This document shows, one piece after another, positions 21,045 through 32,880 of a stretch of 64,000 bases of DNA. The notes under the pieces are model-generated. The model was not told where the DNA came from. It saw only the letters and a program-made list of their open reading frames with translations, and ran no database searches. Position 1 is the stretch's first letter, and each line of letters starts with the position of its first letter. This DNA is from Aedes albopictus (lineage: Eukaryota; Arthropoda; Insecta; Diptera; Culicidae), in contig NC_085137.1 in the NCBI RefSeq assembly GCF_035046485.1, positions 455,385,004 through 455,449,003 on the forward strand, read 5' to 3'. A program made the position numbers and the translations under genes.

Positions 21045-21991
21045 AAGCCTGTATCCGCAATAATCGGGACACCGAAATACAGCTGTAACTCTGCAATAGC
21101 AGCAGTAAAATTGCTAAAATTTTGCCTAATAACATCTTAAGATGTGTTCACTTCACCTACAAAATTTCACGTGAATCGGTGAAATACTTTTTGTTGTAGC
21201 AATGAAAGAGTAGAATGTGCGCCATTAAATTTTGTACAGCCTCTAGTTTTGCTTGTCAGTGCTGTAATTTTTGAATTTGGCAAAGGAAATGACTGAAACT
21301 TTGAACACAAACCTCTAAATCTACATTTGTTACATAGGCAAAAATTCATAAAAATCAATGCACTATCAACAATTTTATAGACAAAACATATATTGGGACT
21401 GAACGTGATTTTAGCCCCTCAGACAGCGATTAGCCAGCACCCTTGTGTGTTTCGATTGTACTATTGAAAGTACTACACCAATAATAACCAAATTTTGCAG
21501 GCATAATATACACACAATCAACTACTTTCTGTGAAAATTTCATGAAAATTGGCACAGAAATTCAAAAGTTATGAATAGGCAAATATCACACAAGAAAAAC
21601 ACGAAAAATTTTCACTAACACTCACCCTAATCAACACCAGTAGCTTTCAAATCAACTGATTCAAGTTGATGCAATTTTGCAAGCAAGCGTCTCTGTAAGT
21701 ATCATAACTGCTAACAAAGTTTCATAACTATCATCACAGCACTGTGAACTGTAGCGTAAAAGAACCATCGGTTATGCGAATGAAAATTGGTCATGATTGT
21801 ACAAAATGCTTAAAACCACGTCTGTTTGTTTTTCATCCGCAGTCAAAGGTAATGCATCGATTTTTATGAAATTTTGCACAAATAATAAACAAACACCAAA
21901 GAGTTCTCAGTAAATTATTTGGCCAATTTTACTGATTCATTACAGAGTAACAGCCGTGCTTCTGTGTCCCGATTATTGCGGATACAGGCTT
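21045..21991. mobile_element. TA-target MITE with 55-bp TIRs (947 bp)
   Basis: The ends begin AAGCCTGTATCCGCAATA and are perfect inverse copies for 28 bp, then about 80-90% to 55 bp. TA flanks both sides (21043-21044 and 21992-21993). The TA target suggests Tc1/mariner affinity. There is no coding frame. It sits inside the left terminal repeat of the larger element ending near 24409. Confidence 0.88.
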
Positions 21992-22644
21992 TAGATGCAC
22001 GATGATGTTAAAATAACTAAAATTGTAACAAAAAGTATACCGGTGTAATCAAGTCAAAACAACTTAATGAGTTATAAACAGATCAAAACTATAACAAAAC
22101 GCGATATAAATCTTGGCATCAAAATAACTAGTTACTATCATAATTCGAAACAACTTTGTAACAATTCTATCTGAAAGCCAAAGAATCAAAACTGAAGTAT
22201 ATTACAAAACAGCTTCTAAAGCATATCGACGGTGATAAAATGTTACGTTTGCATTTAGTCGTCTCCTAACACGGACATCAAATTGTAGATGGTCTTGTGT
22301 TGTTGCCTGTATCTGGATGCCCCCTTAGGATTAGACATTCCTAGACCAAAACAAGCTATGAATGCAGCAACAGATGCTGCGAACTAAAAGGCGAACTGCC
22401 AAACAAAATACAATTCTAGGATGACTGATGGACCAAGAACAATTATGAAACCTCGTCATCCTGGGATTGGACTACGTTATCTATTTAGATAACTGGGCAC
22501 AATTAATGTTATCTGTTGCATGTTTGTGTTTTGTACATTTGTAATGTTCCATTTTATTTTGCGTATCTAAGTTCCCAGACGTGGGGCCCGATACGGAAAA
22601 TAAAATGTGCATTTGTAAGGTTCCAATGTTGTTTTTCGTTACAT

Positions 22645-22662
22645 TGGCGCCCAACGTGGGGC
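22645..22662 (+). other. tRNA-Lys-type primer-binding site motif
   Basis: TGGCGCCCAACGTGGGGC matches, from knowledge of insect tRNA-Lys(CUU) acceptor ends, the complement of its last 18 nt including CCA. Gypsy-type retrotransposons use such a site directly after the left LTR. A second, decayed version (TGGCGTCCAAC) lies about 47 bp downstream and an exact inverse copy at 23286-23303. Confidence 0.6.
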
Positions 22663-22908
22663 CTTGCGCATTTATAAGGTTCCAATGTTTTCGTTACATT
22701 GGCGTCCAACTAAAAAACCCACGTTCATTTTATAGTTTATTGTTTCTTTGTTGATCCATCTGGTTTAGGTTACGTAAACTTAGAGTAGATCAGATATGAG
22801 TGTCCGCAACAGTAAAGATGGATAAAGGGTAAGTGCTTGGTTGATGGCAGTTCTTTGGCTGTTGGTTAATGGCGTTAGATCATACCCTTTGCCAGGATTC
22901 GCTGGCGT

Positions 22909-22989
22909 TATTAGTTTTAAGTTAGCCTGGTGGCAATTAGTTTTAAGTTAGCCTGGTGGCAATTAGTTTAAGGTTAGCCTGGTGGCAAT
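22909..22989 (+). repeat. 26-bp tandem repeat, about three copies
   Basis: The unit is TTAGTTTTAAGTTAGCCTGG plus TGGCAA. The third copy differs by one deletion and one substitution. It lies in the spacer between the LTR-like arms. Two further hairpins follow: a perfect 18-bp stem (23115-23132 with 23139-23156) and an imperfect 19-bp stem (23219-23263). Confidence 0.85.
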
Positions 22990-24089
22990 TTAACTCGCGG
23001 AGTTATCTGGTAAGCGTTTGGCTTACGTAATTTAGTTAGTCTGGTGACACCAAATATAATGATCATCGCTGCCATCAACCGACCACTTGGAAGGATGGTA
23101 AATAGGAGTGTTTTAGAATTTTTCAAGAATCGCGATTTCGATTCTTGAAAAATTCTTCCGCTGTTGCTGGTGTTGTGTTACGTTTGTAAATTAGTTGTGA
23201 CGTATGTAAAGTAGTTTTAAGAATTTTCCATGAATTGGACAATGCAATTCTTGGAAAATTCTTCGATTGTTGCATGGAGTGTGGCGCCCCACGTTGGGCG
23301 CCAATGTAACGGAAAAAAAAGTTTTGCGAAACACTACAAATGCATTGTGCTCCCGATGGGTACCACAATGTAGACAACTGCTAAAAGAACCCCACAAATG
23401 CGCATTTTATTTTCCGCATCGAGCCCCACATTTTGAAGCTAGTGGGATACGAAAAGTAAAATATAACGAATACATTGGAACCTTACAAATGCACATTTTA
23501 TTTTCCGTATCGGGCCCCACGTCTGGGAACTTAGATACGCAAAATAAAATGGAACATTACAAATGCACAAAACACAAACATGCAACACATAACATAAATT
23601 GTGCCCAGTTATCCAAATAGATAACTAAGTCCGAACCCAGGATGACGAGGTTTCATTTTTGTTCTTGGTCCATCAGTCAATCCTGTAATCGTATTTCTTC
23701 TGGCGGATTGCCTTTTGTTTGCAGCGTTACTTGCTTACATAGCTTGTTTTGGTCTAGGAATTTCTAATCCTAAGGGGGCATCCTGATTTGAGCAACAACA
23801 CAAGACCATCTACAATTTGATGTCCGTGTTAGGGGACGGCTTGTGTGTTTTGTACTGGATCACTCCTAAAATGTTTGGAGCACTACAAATGCACATTCAA
23901 TTTCAGGGACAGATGTACAAACCTTAGTATAAAATGGAAAATCAACTGACAAAATGTTCACAACTATTTACAAACGTAACAAAAATTGTGTTAAAATACT
24001 TTATGTACACCAATTATTTCAAACTGAAATATAACAGAATAAGATATAAATATCAGAGTTAATAAGAATGAGGTTACATTTTTGTTAGA

Positions 24090-25490
24090 AATTTTTAGTC
24101 TGGATTGCTTCAGAAATTCCAGGAATTCTTTCTTGGCTTCATGCAGGAAAAACTTCTAGGGGAATTCTTCGTAGAACTTATTCCAGAATTATTTAAGGAT
24201 CTCCTTCCGGGATTACTTAGTGATCCAGTTATTCCCTTTAATGTTACAAAGTTACATCAAATAGATAGAAACCAGTAATCCTGAGGCTAAAATTCGTATA
24301 ACATTTTGTTATAATTTTGATCTGAATATAGCAGACTAGATTATTATCTTGATTAGACCAGTGTACTTTACGTTACAATTTTAGTTATTTTCAAATCATC
24401 CTGCATCTAGTTTATAACATGATAAGTTATTGAAAATTTTCATAACATCATAACAATATGTTACCAACTTGTTATTTTTTTGTAGTCGGGTCGCCTTCCG
24501 ACGTTCCTCCTCCATTCCCCAATATTTTTTATGGAATTCCTCCAGCAGTTTTGTATAAGTCCCTCCAAATGTTCGTTCTGGGTTTCCTTCAAAAAATTCT
24601 TCTGTAATTGTTTCTGAGAATCCTGGAAAAAGTAGTTCTGCAGACATTCCAAAAGAAGCTCCATTCAATTCCATTCCAACCTTTATATAAATCTCAGAAG
24701 GAATTCCTGGAGGAATCACATAAATAATTCTTGGAGGATTCCTGATACTCCTGGATGCATTCAGATGAAACCTCTTAAGGAATCTTAAGAAAACTCCTGC
24801 AAGAATCACAGAGGAAACTTCTGAAGAAATCCTGGATAGGCCCCTGTAAAAATATCAATCGAATCGCCCATACAAAACGCGTTGGAGTTTTCCAGAACCA
24901 ATCCGGAATGTTTCCGAAATCTCAGCAGAAACTAAACTCATTGAGAGATCCCAGAAGGCTCTTGAAGAAATCGTTAAAGGAACGCATGTATTCCGGAAGA
25001 TACTTCTGGAGGAATACCGGAAGAAATCACAATTGAAATTCCCATAAGGAGGAATCTTGGAAAGGACTCTTGCATAAATTCTAGAAGCAACACCTGGTTA
25101 ATCTTAGAAAATCTTGGAAGAATCCCAGAGGAAACTCCAGGAGATATACGTAAAGGAACTCCTGAGGAAATCTCCGAAGGAGCTTCTAGATGAATACACG
25201 GCACGAAACATTTGAAGACCAGAATTAATTCCTGTAGTAATTTTAATAGGAGCTCCTGGGGGTCTCTCGAAGGAACCTGGAGAAATCTTAGAAAGAACTC
25301 TTAGATCAATCTCTGAAGGCACTCCTGGAGGAATTTCAGGAGGAGCTCCTGAATGTATCTCAGGAAGAACTCTAGTAGGAATCTGAGAAGAAACTGCCAT
25401 AGGAAAATCAGAAGGAATTTATTGAGGTACTCAGAATGAACTTCGGCAGGAATGCCAGAAGGAATTTATGGTGGTTTACCACTCTGCAGC
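24090..25490 (+). repeat. GGAAT-type degenerate arrays
   Basis: Two blocks (24090-24210 and about 24500-25490) of AGGAATTCC, GGAGGAATC and AGAAGGAAT steps. They are separated by AT-rich sequence that contains the right end of the outer inverted-repeat element at 24372-24409. The 137-codon and 98-codon minus-strand frames here are repeat by-products with Pro/Gly/Ile periodicity. Confidence 0.65.
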
Positions 25491-25683
25491 AGGAGAATTC
25501 GCTAGTATTTTTTTTTTATTAACTGAAGTTCACCCAGTAGACCATGATTGTATACATATAAATAAAAATCAATAAATAATAACCCAACTAACATTATTAC
25601 TGGATAAAAGCTTACAAGAGATTTCTTCCGAATGCATTTGTTTCATAAGCTCTTATGCAGCTTCTTTTGTTAGTAGGGAAATA

Positions 25684-26305
25684 CAGTCTGAATTCGTTAT
25701 ACAAGGTGCCATCTTTACGCCCACCGCAATTTCCCTGGTGTCTCTCAACCAAATCAGTTGATTTTTGCTTACTATATGCCGGAACTACAAAAAATAGTCA
25801 GTTGTGAAATCGGGCGTAAAGTACCACCCAACGTGTACTGTATTACCCCGCTAATACGACACGGACTGTTGTCGAATAACCGGGGTAAACTTTCAATTCG
25901 ACAAACTGGTCACCCTACACCACCTTGCTCATTGAAATTTGGAAACTCTATTTTTGTTTTTGTTTCGACTCCCGGATTTGTTATGAAACATAATTTCAGT
26001 AAATATTGCGGTGATGCGAATGAAAAGCTCGTTCTTTCTACGATTGTTGCCATCCTCAGTTCATTCCGGATGGTCTCCAGGCGGTTTGGGCGTCGAATAG
26101 CACCAACTCACAACTTCCGGAATTAGCGGCTGCTAGAGGAACTGCTGCGGGCGGAGTTTAAGCGCAGTATCAAACTGTTTTGCATTTACAGTGTACATCG
26201 CTGTGACATTTCAACACTTTTTAATTCGACATGTGTCGAATAAGCGGGGTACGAATTGAAACGTGTCGAACCAGCGGGGTAAGACGGTATAACGAATTCA
26301 GACGG
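25684..26305. mobile_element. TIR element (outer) split by a TA-target element
   Basis: GTCTGAATTCGTTATAC at about 25685 has an inverse partner at about 26287-26303. Just inside the left end, a hairpin pairs TCTTTACGCCC with GGGCGTAAAG. The inner element at 25838-26287 interrupts the right end at TA. The outer target duplication is not resolved. Confidence 0.55.
25838..26287. mobile_element. TA-target MITE (inner, 450 bp)
   Basis: The ends read CTGTATTACCCCGCTAAT and, inward from the right, CCGTCTTACCCCGCTGGT, both followed by ACGACAC or TCGACAC. TA flanks both sides (25836-25837 and 26288-26289). Internal repeats of TCGAATAACCGGGGTA and TCGAATAAGCGGGGTA lie near each end. Non-coding; the 122-codon frame at 25758-26126 only overlaps it. 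Confidence 0.65.
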
Positions 26306-28650
26306 CTATTTTAAAATGATGGAGACGCATGGTCATTCAATATGCACATGATCACAATATTTGAAATTTTCAAAAATGTAGCTCAAAATCGGCTTGAAGA
26401 ACAAGTAAGTGACAAGAACTTGCTACGAGAATATGAGGCTCAAAGTTTTTTTTTACAGATTTGACATCCCTTACCAAATGTAAGAAGTTACAAAATCAAC
26501 GCAATTTTCTCTGATTTATTGTAACAGTTCAAAATCAACAAAAAATCACTTATTCTTTTTTTGTATCTGGATCTCTCAAATGTTATAGTGGTTCCATTTG
26601 GTTCGCAAAAAAAACTGTGATATCAACTTTAAGTTATACTATTTCTGGTTACAGTGTAGCTACCAGTGAAATTGACATAGTTAGATATGGTGTGTTTTAG
26701 GTAGGTACAATCAATCAAAGAACAACCAAAACGAATCTGTCTTGGTGCCTTCATCTATGTATATACTCTTCCTGCTCTCATTCAACTTACGAACTGCCGT
26801 GTGCAGCATAGTTGTCCCATGTTAATAGGGATTCGCATAGTACATGGGACAACTATGCTGCTCACGGCAGCGAAGGTCTGATGTCTCGCCAGTGCCAGTG
26901 TTGTTATCTAAATTTCATTAATTGGTAGTGACACTAATTTATTTCGAAACAAGAGCAACGTTGTTCATGCTTGGATAGTGCTTCTAGAAAATCTAGAGAC
27001 AAACCAGTTCATAACGTCAGACCGTAGAGAAAAAAAACCGAAAACATAAAAGCACCAGAACCAGTCGGCTAATTGAAACATTGTTGCACCGGGGACACGG
27101 GAATGTTTTTTCGACAACAACGGAAGAATTCAATCTCAGGAACCCTTGACGACGGACGGGTCAACGATCCGATGAGGCGAGATTAGAAGGCGCCTAGTGT
27201 TCGTTCAGCCGCCCGCCTACTTTGTCCCATTCCACCACCAGCAGAGGAGGCCAAGCGAAAGTGATATCTTTTCATAAATTGAAAACGACGTCTACCTGTC
27301 GCTACGTTATTGTTAGGGGCCTTGTCGCCATTCCTCGACCTTATAGGTAGACTCCTATAATGGCGATGTGAAGCGTGCTGATTGTTTACAGTCTCACCAC
27401 AGACTCTATTGGCATAATGTTTTCTCATGCGGGGGCGGCGCACTTTCGCACTTATTAGTAACCGACTTACTGCTCGCAGTCAGTCGTCGGACATGGTTCA
27501 CACTGATGATGATACAAATTCATGAGCGGGTTGGAGCTACCCCATGGCAAATTAGTCGAAAACCCGCCATTGTAATGTAAATTATTTATCATTATCGTTT
27601 TAAGCCGAAGAGAAACTGCTAGAAGATGTGCTAGGGATGGGAGATTGGGTGCTTCATGGAGCAAATTATGGCACAGCATGCAAAAATGATTATCTCTCTT
27701 TACGAGCAATGTAAACATTGTCCAAAATAAGCCGGAATGGGAAAATAAAATATGGAGTCTATCTTTGTTTGGATTTGTTTGCATCATATTTGCAGTAAAA
27801 GTTACCTTTCGAGGTTTTATTTAACGATGACATTGTTGTTTCAAGATTGTTTCAAACGGTTGTGTAAGATATTTTGAAGCCATTGCGACACATGGTCTTA
27901 CTCTTATCTCATCCTACTTACTACTTCTTAAAATGTCATTACACATGAAATTAATTTGATCAAACAAGCCAAACTTTTGCGCAATACAAAGCAAACCATG
28001 GCAACCTAGTATTGATGTCAGCCCGGTAAATTTGTAATGGACTCTTTCCCTACTATGTCTTCGGGGGGTACCATGGCACCAGCACACTTTGATCGGATTA
28101 CTTTTCTTCTTGTTGTAGCTTTCGCTGATTGCAAATCAACTCAAGTAGAAAGATCAGTCAAGAGCAAGCCAAACATTTTGACATAGACACATTACGCTAC
28201 CGTAAGCTGTGCACTGCGACCGAGCATGGCAGGCCGGCAGGCACGCTGAACTCAATGATCTTTTTCACGGCTTAATTTCGTCCGGTTAATAAAACGCTTC
28301 ACCGGTCGCGAATCGCAAGAAAAGGCCTTTGACGACGATGGTAGGCCTAACCTAATCCCCCGCCGAACCAGAAACCCTTGGTTTCTACGGTTTCTACACC
28401 TGATCCGATCTGAGTAGGCTGACGTCTGAAGTTAGGTTGCGCGGCGCGGCAACCCGGCACGCTGTCGTAAGCCCCCTTCAATGACCGATCGACCGCGCAC
28501 GAAAATGAAAGAATTATAAACAACAACAACCGCTAAATTGAGTGCTCAAACGCAAACGGCTCTTCAAGCGACTCTTCATTCAGACCCGAACATGTTTCAA
28601 TTGAAAATTTGTTATTCTTCTTTCGATTGTCTAATTTGAACTCGATCGTG
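26306..28650. other. Low-copy DNA with a compact hairpin
   Basis: Apart from the hairpin at 26794-26870 I see no repeat structure. GC-richer patches at 27120-27560 and 28190-28500 hold short frames on both strands without motifs and could be host regulatory or exonic sequence. No promoter or splice pair could be supported. Confidence 0.3.
26794..26870. repeat. 77-nt near-perfect hairpin (28 of 29 bp paired)
   Basis: The arm 26794-26822 (starting CTGCCGTGTGCAGCAT) pairs with 26842-26870 across a 19-base loop, with one mismatch in 29. Length, stem and loop are within the range of a microRNA precursor, but it could equally be a minimal palindromic transposon remnant. No second copy is seen in the window. 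Confidence 0.7.
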
Positions 28651-28770
28651 TTACACTACCCGCCATAAATATGGAATCGCATCTTCTAGTATTGCAACAC
28701 CCCAATTGAATATTGCAGCACCCCAAAAAGTTTGGCATCACCTGAAAACCTTATTTTTTACTAAACTTTA

Positions 28771-30150
28771 TCTCAAAAACCGTATCCTCTGCAAAGTTTA
28801 GACCTTCGGCAAAGTTGTTCAGCAGGTTTATGACCTTCAAATGGTGAAATGTTTGGTACGTAATTCCGCCACTATGTGGCGCTAGTGTGCATTTACAATG
28901 AAGTACTTTAACATGGTTTATCTCATGATTCTGACCACCTAGAATGTTCGTGTCTTCAGCAATGTTGATCAGAAGGGTTATGGCTATCAAATGGTGGTAA
29001 GTTTAGTGCGTAATTCCACCGCTATGTGGCGCTAGTGTGCATTTACAATGAAGTACTTTGACATGGTTTATCTCAAGATTCTGACCACCTAGAATGTTCG
29101 TGTCTTCAGCAATGTTGATCAGAAGGTCTATGGCTATCAAATGGTGGTTATTTTAGTGCGTGATTCCGCCGCTATGTGACGCTAGTGTGCATTTACAATG
29201 AAGTACTTTGACACGGTTTATCTCATGATTCTGACCATCTAGAATGATCGTGTCTTCAGCAATGTTGATCACAAGGTCTATGGCTATTAAATGGTGGTAA
29301 GTTTAGTGCGTAATTCCGCCGCTATGTGGCACCAGTGTGCATTTACAATGAAGTACTTTAACATGGTTTATCTCATGATTCTGACCACCTAGAATGTTCG
29401 TGTCTTCAGCAATGTTGATCAGAAGGGTTATGGCTATCAAATGGTGGTAAGTTTAGTGCGTAATTCCACCGCTATGTGGCGCTAGTGTGCATTTACAATG
29501 AAGTACTTTGACATGGTTTATCTCAAGATTCTGACCACCTAGAATGTTCGTGTCTTCAGCAATGTTGATCAGAAGGTCTATGGCTATCAAATGGTGGTAA
29601 TTTTAGTGCGTAATTCTGCCGCTAAACCACCAAATGCACCAGTGTGCATTTACAATGAAGTACTTTGACATGGTTTATCTCATGATTCTGACCACCTAGA
29701 ATGTTCGTGTCTTCAGCAATGATGATCAGAAGAGTTATGGCTATCAAATGGTGGTAAGTTTAGTACGTAATTCCGCCGCTATGTGGCGCTAGTGTGCATT
29801 TAAAACGAAGTACTTTAACATGGTTTATCTCATGATTCTGACCACCTAGAATGTTCGTGTCTTCAGCAATGTTGATCAGAAGGGTTATGGCTATCAAATG
29901 GTGGTAATTTTAGTGCGTAATTCCGCCGCTATGTGGCACCAGTGTGCATTTACAATGAAGTACTTTGACATGGTTTATCTCATGATTCTGACCACCTAGA
30001 ATGTTCGTGTCTTCAGCAATGTTGATCATAAGGTCTATGGCTATCAAATGGTGGTAAGTTTAGTGCGTAATTCCGCCGCTATGTGTCGCCAGTGTGCATA
30101 AAAAATGAAATACTTTGACATGGTTTATCTCATGATTCTGACCACCTAGA
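28771..30150 (+). repeat. Left satellite arm: about nine 150-bp units
   Basis: The anchor TAATTCCGCC recurs at 28861, 29011, 29161, 29311, 29461, 29611, 29767, 29917 and 30067, a 150-bp step with one 156-bp unit. Each unit has GCTATGTGGCGC, TGTGCATTTACAATG, GACATGGTTTATCTC, CCACCTAGAATGTTCG and GCTATCAAATGGTGG. Neighbouring units differ by a few substitutions. The unit nearest the TIR is the most diverged. Confidence 0.92.
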
Positions 30151-30540
30151 CCTACCTGTGCGCCGACTATATTTTGCTCGGCGGCAGCGTGAGGGCCATT
30201 TTTGGCCGGCGGCGGCGGCTTCACGCTGGTGGCAGCTTTCGGCGGCGTGAATTGGCGTGTCCAAAATTTGACCATAATGTTACATTGACAAAGCAAACAA
30301 GTTATCATTACGTTCTAGAATTTGTAGTCTGAGCTACTTCATGACAATCGATGACATAAACTATTGATTGAATGAATACCTTTTGTAAGTCCTGTTCAGA
30401 TCCATCGCTGCGACCAGTGATTAGACCTATTGTGACATTAGCCGCATCCTTAGTGTAGTTCATGTTGCAATACTGCATTGCAATTGAAGGCAATACAATA
30501 GAGATTTTGCTACAGTTTTTGTTTCATTTATTTAGAGGGA
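30151..30540. other. Non-repeat core segment of the foldback element
   Basis: Between the left arm and the GGAAT array is unique sequence, GC-rich at 30165-30250 (GGCGGC steps) and AT-richer after. On the minus strand it is open as an 82-codon frame that includes a PPPPAK stretch and a 61-codon frame (30493-30308) with a less simple composition. Neither matches a family I know. It may be sequence captured by the element. Confidence 0.4.
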
Positions 30541-32880
30541 AGGAATCTCGTTTCTTCAGGGAGGAATCTCAGAAGGAATTCCAGGAGGAACCTTGAAAGA
30601 AACTGGAGAAATCCATGAAGAAAATTCTGGGCTTATCTCTGCAGGAACTACTGTATGAAATCCTGAAGGAACGACTGCAGAAATCTCTGGTGGTTCAAGA
30701 GTCTGTCTTTGAGAGCGATCCCTGCAGAAACTTCTAAAGGAATCCATGATTGAAATTTTCGAGGAATTTCAGAAGGAAATCCAGGAGGATTCCATAAATA
30801 AATTCAAGACGAAATCCTAAGGGATTTACAGCAGAAATCCTCGAAGGAATTCCAGCGGGAATTTCTAAGGAAATTCGAGAAGGAATCCTTTAAGCAAGGA
30901 TTTCTAGGAGGAATCAACAAAAAATATCCAGGAGAAATTTCGAAAGTTTTTCCAGCAGAAAACCTCAAAAGAATTCAAGTGGGAGTTTAGAAGAATATTA
31001 GAATAAGAGTCACCAAAGGAATTCTAAGAGGAATCAATGAAAATTACCTTAGAGGTATTTCTGGAGGAATTCCAAGAGAAATCCCTGAGAGAATTCCAGT
31101 AGGAATCCCCGAAGGAATTCTAAGAGGAATCCCCGCAGGAATTCTAGAAAAAATCTTCGAAGGAATCTCCCAAGAAATTGCAGGAGAAATTTATGCAGAA
31201 ATCTCAGGAGCAGCCACCGAAAGAACTTCGGAAGAAATCTTCGAAGGAATTAAAAAGTCTTAAAAAGTCAGAAGGAATTCCCGAAAAAATCCTTGAAGGA
31301 ACTCTAGGAAGAATCCACGAATTCTAGAAAGAATTTCCGAAGGAATTCTTGGAGAAACCACCGAATAAGTTCAAGAAGGAAACCCTGAAGGAATTCCAGG
31401 TGGAATTCCATGAAGAATTTAAGGAATTCCAGGAGGAATCACCGAAAAAATAAATAAAAAAGGAATCGCCGTAGGAATTCCAAGAGGAATCTTCAAAGTT
31501 ATTCCAGGAGGAGTTTCCGTGTTAATTTTAGGAGGAATCCCCGACGGAATATCAGGAGGAATACCCGAAGAAATATCAAGAGGAAACTTTGAAGGAAGTC
31601 CAGCAGAAATCCACGAAGGAATTCCAAGGCAAATCCCCGAAGGAACTCTAAGAGGGTACCCCGAAGGAATTCCCGGTGGAATCCACGACGGAATATCAAA
31701 AGGAATCCCCGAAAGAATTTCAGGAGGAATCCATGAAGGAAGTCCAGGAGGAATCCCCAAAGAAATTCCAGAAAGAATTTTTCAACGTAATTCGTGATGG
31801 ATTCTTCAAAAGACTTCTAGGAGGAACCATCGAAAAAAAATTAGAAGAATCCTCGAATAAATTTCATGAGGAATCCGTGGATAAAATTGAAAAGGAATCT
31901 TCGAAGGAATTTTAGGAAGAATCCCCAAAGGCATTTCAGGAGGAATCCCCGCAGGAATTTCATGAGCAAATTCCGAAAATAATCCTGCAAAGGAATTCCA
32001 GCAATTATCCACAACGAAATTCCAGCTGGACTCCAGTGGGAACTTCCAAGGGAATTTGGGTAAGAATCTCCAAAGGATTTCAATAACGGATCAACGAAAA
32101 ATATCCTCTGAAACAGTTCCAGGAGCAATCCTTGAGGGAATTCTAGAGAAATCACCGAAGGAATTCCAAGAGGAATCCCCGAATGAATTTCAGAGGAAAT
32201 TCCCCAAGGAATTCCAGAAGGAAATCCTGAAGGAATTCTAGGTGGAATCCCCGGAGGAATTCAATGAAAAATTTTTGGAGCAATCTCCGAAGAAATTCGA
32301 AGAGGAATCACAACAGAAATCCCAAGAGGAAACTCCAAAGGAAATCCAGGAAAATCCTCCAAAGTAATTACTGGAGGAGTTCCCGTAGAAATTCCAGGGG
32401 GAATCCCCGACGGAATGTCAGGAGGAATCTCCGAAATAATTCCAGGAGAAATCCCCGAAAGAACTCTACAAGGAGACCCCGAAGGAATTCCAAAAGAAAC
32501 CTCCGAAATAATTCAAGGAGAAATCTCCGAAGGAATCCCTGAAGGAAGTCCAGAATGAATACTTCGACGGAATTCCAGGAGGATATCCTGAAGAAATTTC
32601 AAGAGAAAACTCCGAAGAAATTACAGGAGACATCCCAGGGGGAAGAGGAAACCCATTAGGAATTTCAGAATAAATCTCCGAAGAAACACTAGGAGGACTC
32701 CTGGAGGAATTCTATGAGGAATCCCTGGAGGAAATCAAGGAGGAATCTCCGTGGGAATTCTAAAAGAAATCATCAAAGAAATTCCAGGAGGAAGCCCCGA
32801 AGGAATTTTAAGAGAAATCCGCGACAGCGTATCAGGAGAAATCCCCGAAAGAATTTCAAGAGGAACCCTTGAAGGAATGC
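30540..32880 (+). repeat. GGAAT-type 12/24-bp array, longest copy
   Basis: Units alternate between GAAGGAATTCCA and AGAGGAATCCCC, giving a 24-bp period with a 12-bp half period, heavily mutated. Because the step is a multiple of three, several frames stay open. The minus strand reads as runs of GIPP/GIPS (113 codons at 31760-31419) and the plus strand as EGIPR-like or RRNSRRN-like repeats. I regard these as by-products of the repeat. Confidence 0.85.

Larger units (their letters stand above)
22258..23843. mobile_element. Inverted pair of LTR-like arms with primer-binding motifs
   Basis: The left arm (22258 to about 22670) and right arm (about 23284 to 23843) are inverted copies. They share CTAACACGGACATCAAATTG at the tips, AATAAAATGTGCATTTG near the middle and CGTTACATTGGCGCC at the inner edge. 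The inner edge looks like the end of an LTR (ending TTACA) followed by a primer-binding site. About 0.6 kb separates the arms, with a 26-bp tandem repeat and two hairpins. The right arm carries an extra block of about 130 bp. No gag or pol frame is present. This could be two LTR/leader ends joined head to head after loss of the internal region, or a foldback transposon that captured an LTR end. Confidence 0.6.
21992..24409. mobile_element. Outer inverted-repeat element of the 22-24 kb nest
   Basis: The 38 bp at 21992-22029 (TAGATGCACGATGAT at its outer end) recur inverted at 24372-24409, with few differences. Similarity appears to continue beyond the TA MITE on the left (CATAAGC) and on the right (TATAAAC read inverse), so the true ends lie a little further out. 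AT-rich shoulders with TAACAAAA and AACTAAAATTG motifs lie inside both arms and enclose the LTR-like structure. No target duplication was identified. Confidence 0.55.

Noticed and set aside
31419..32542. Repetitive frames (GIPPGIPS-like, RRNSRRN-like) in the 30.5-32.9 kb array
   Set aside because: The underlying DNA repeat has a 12/24-bp step, so it opens several frames at once on both strands; units vary without regard to codon position.
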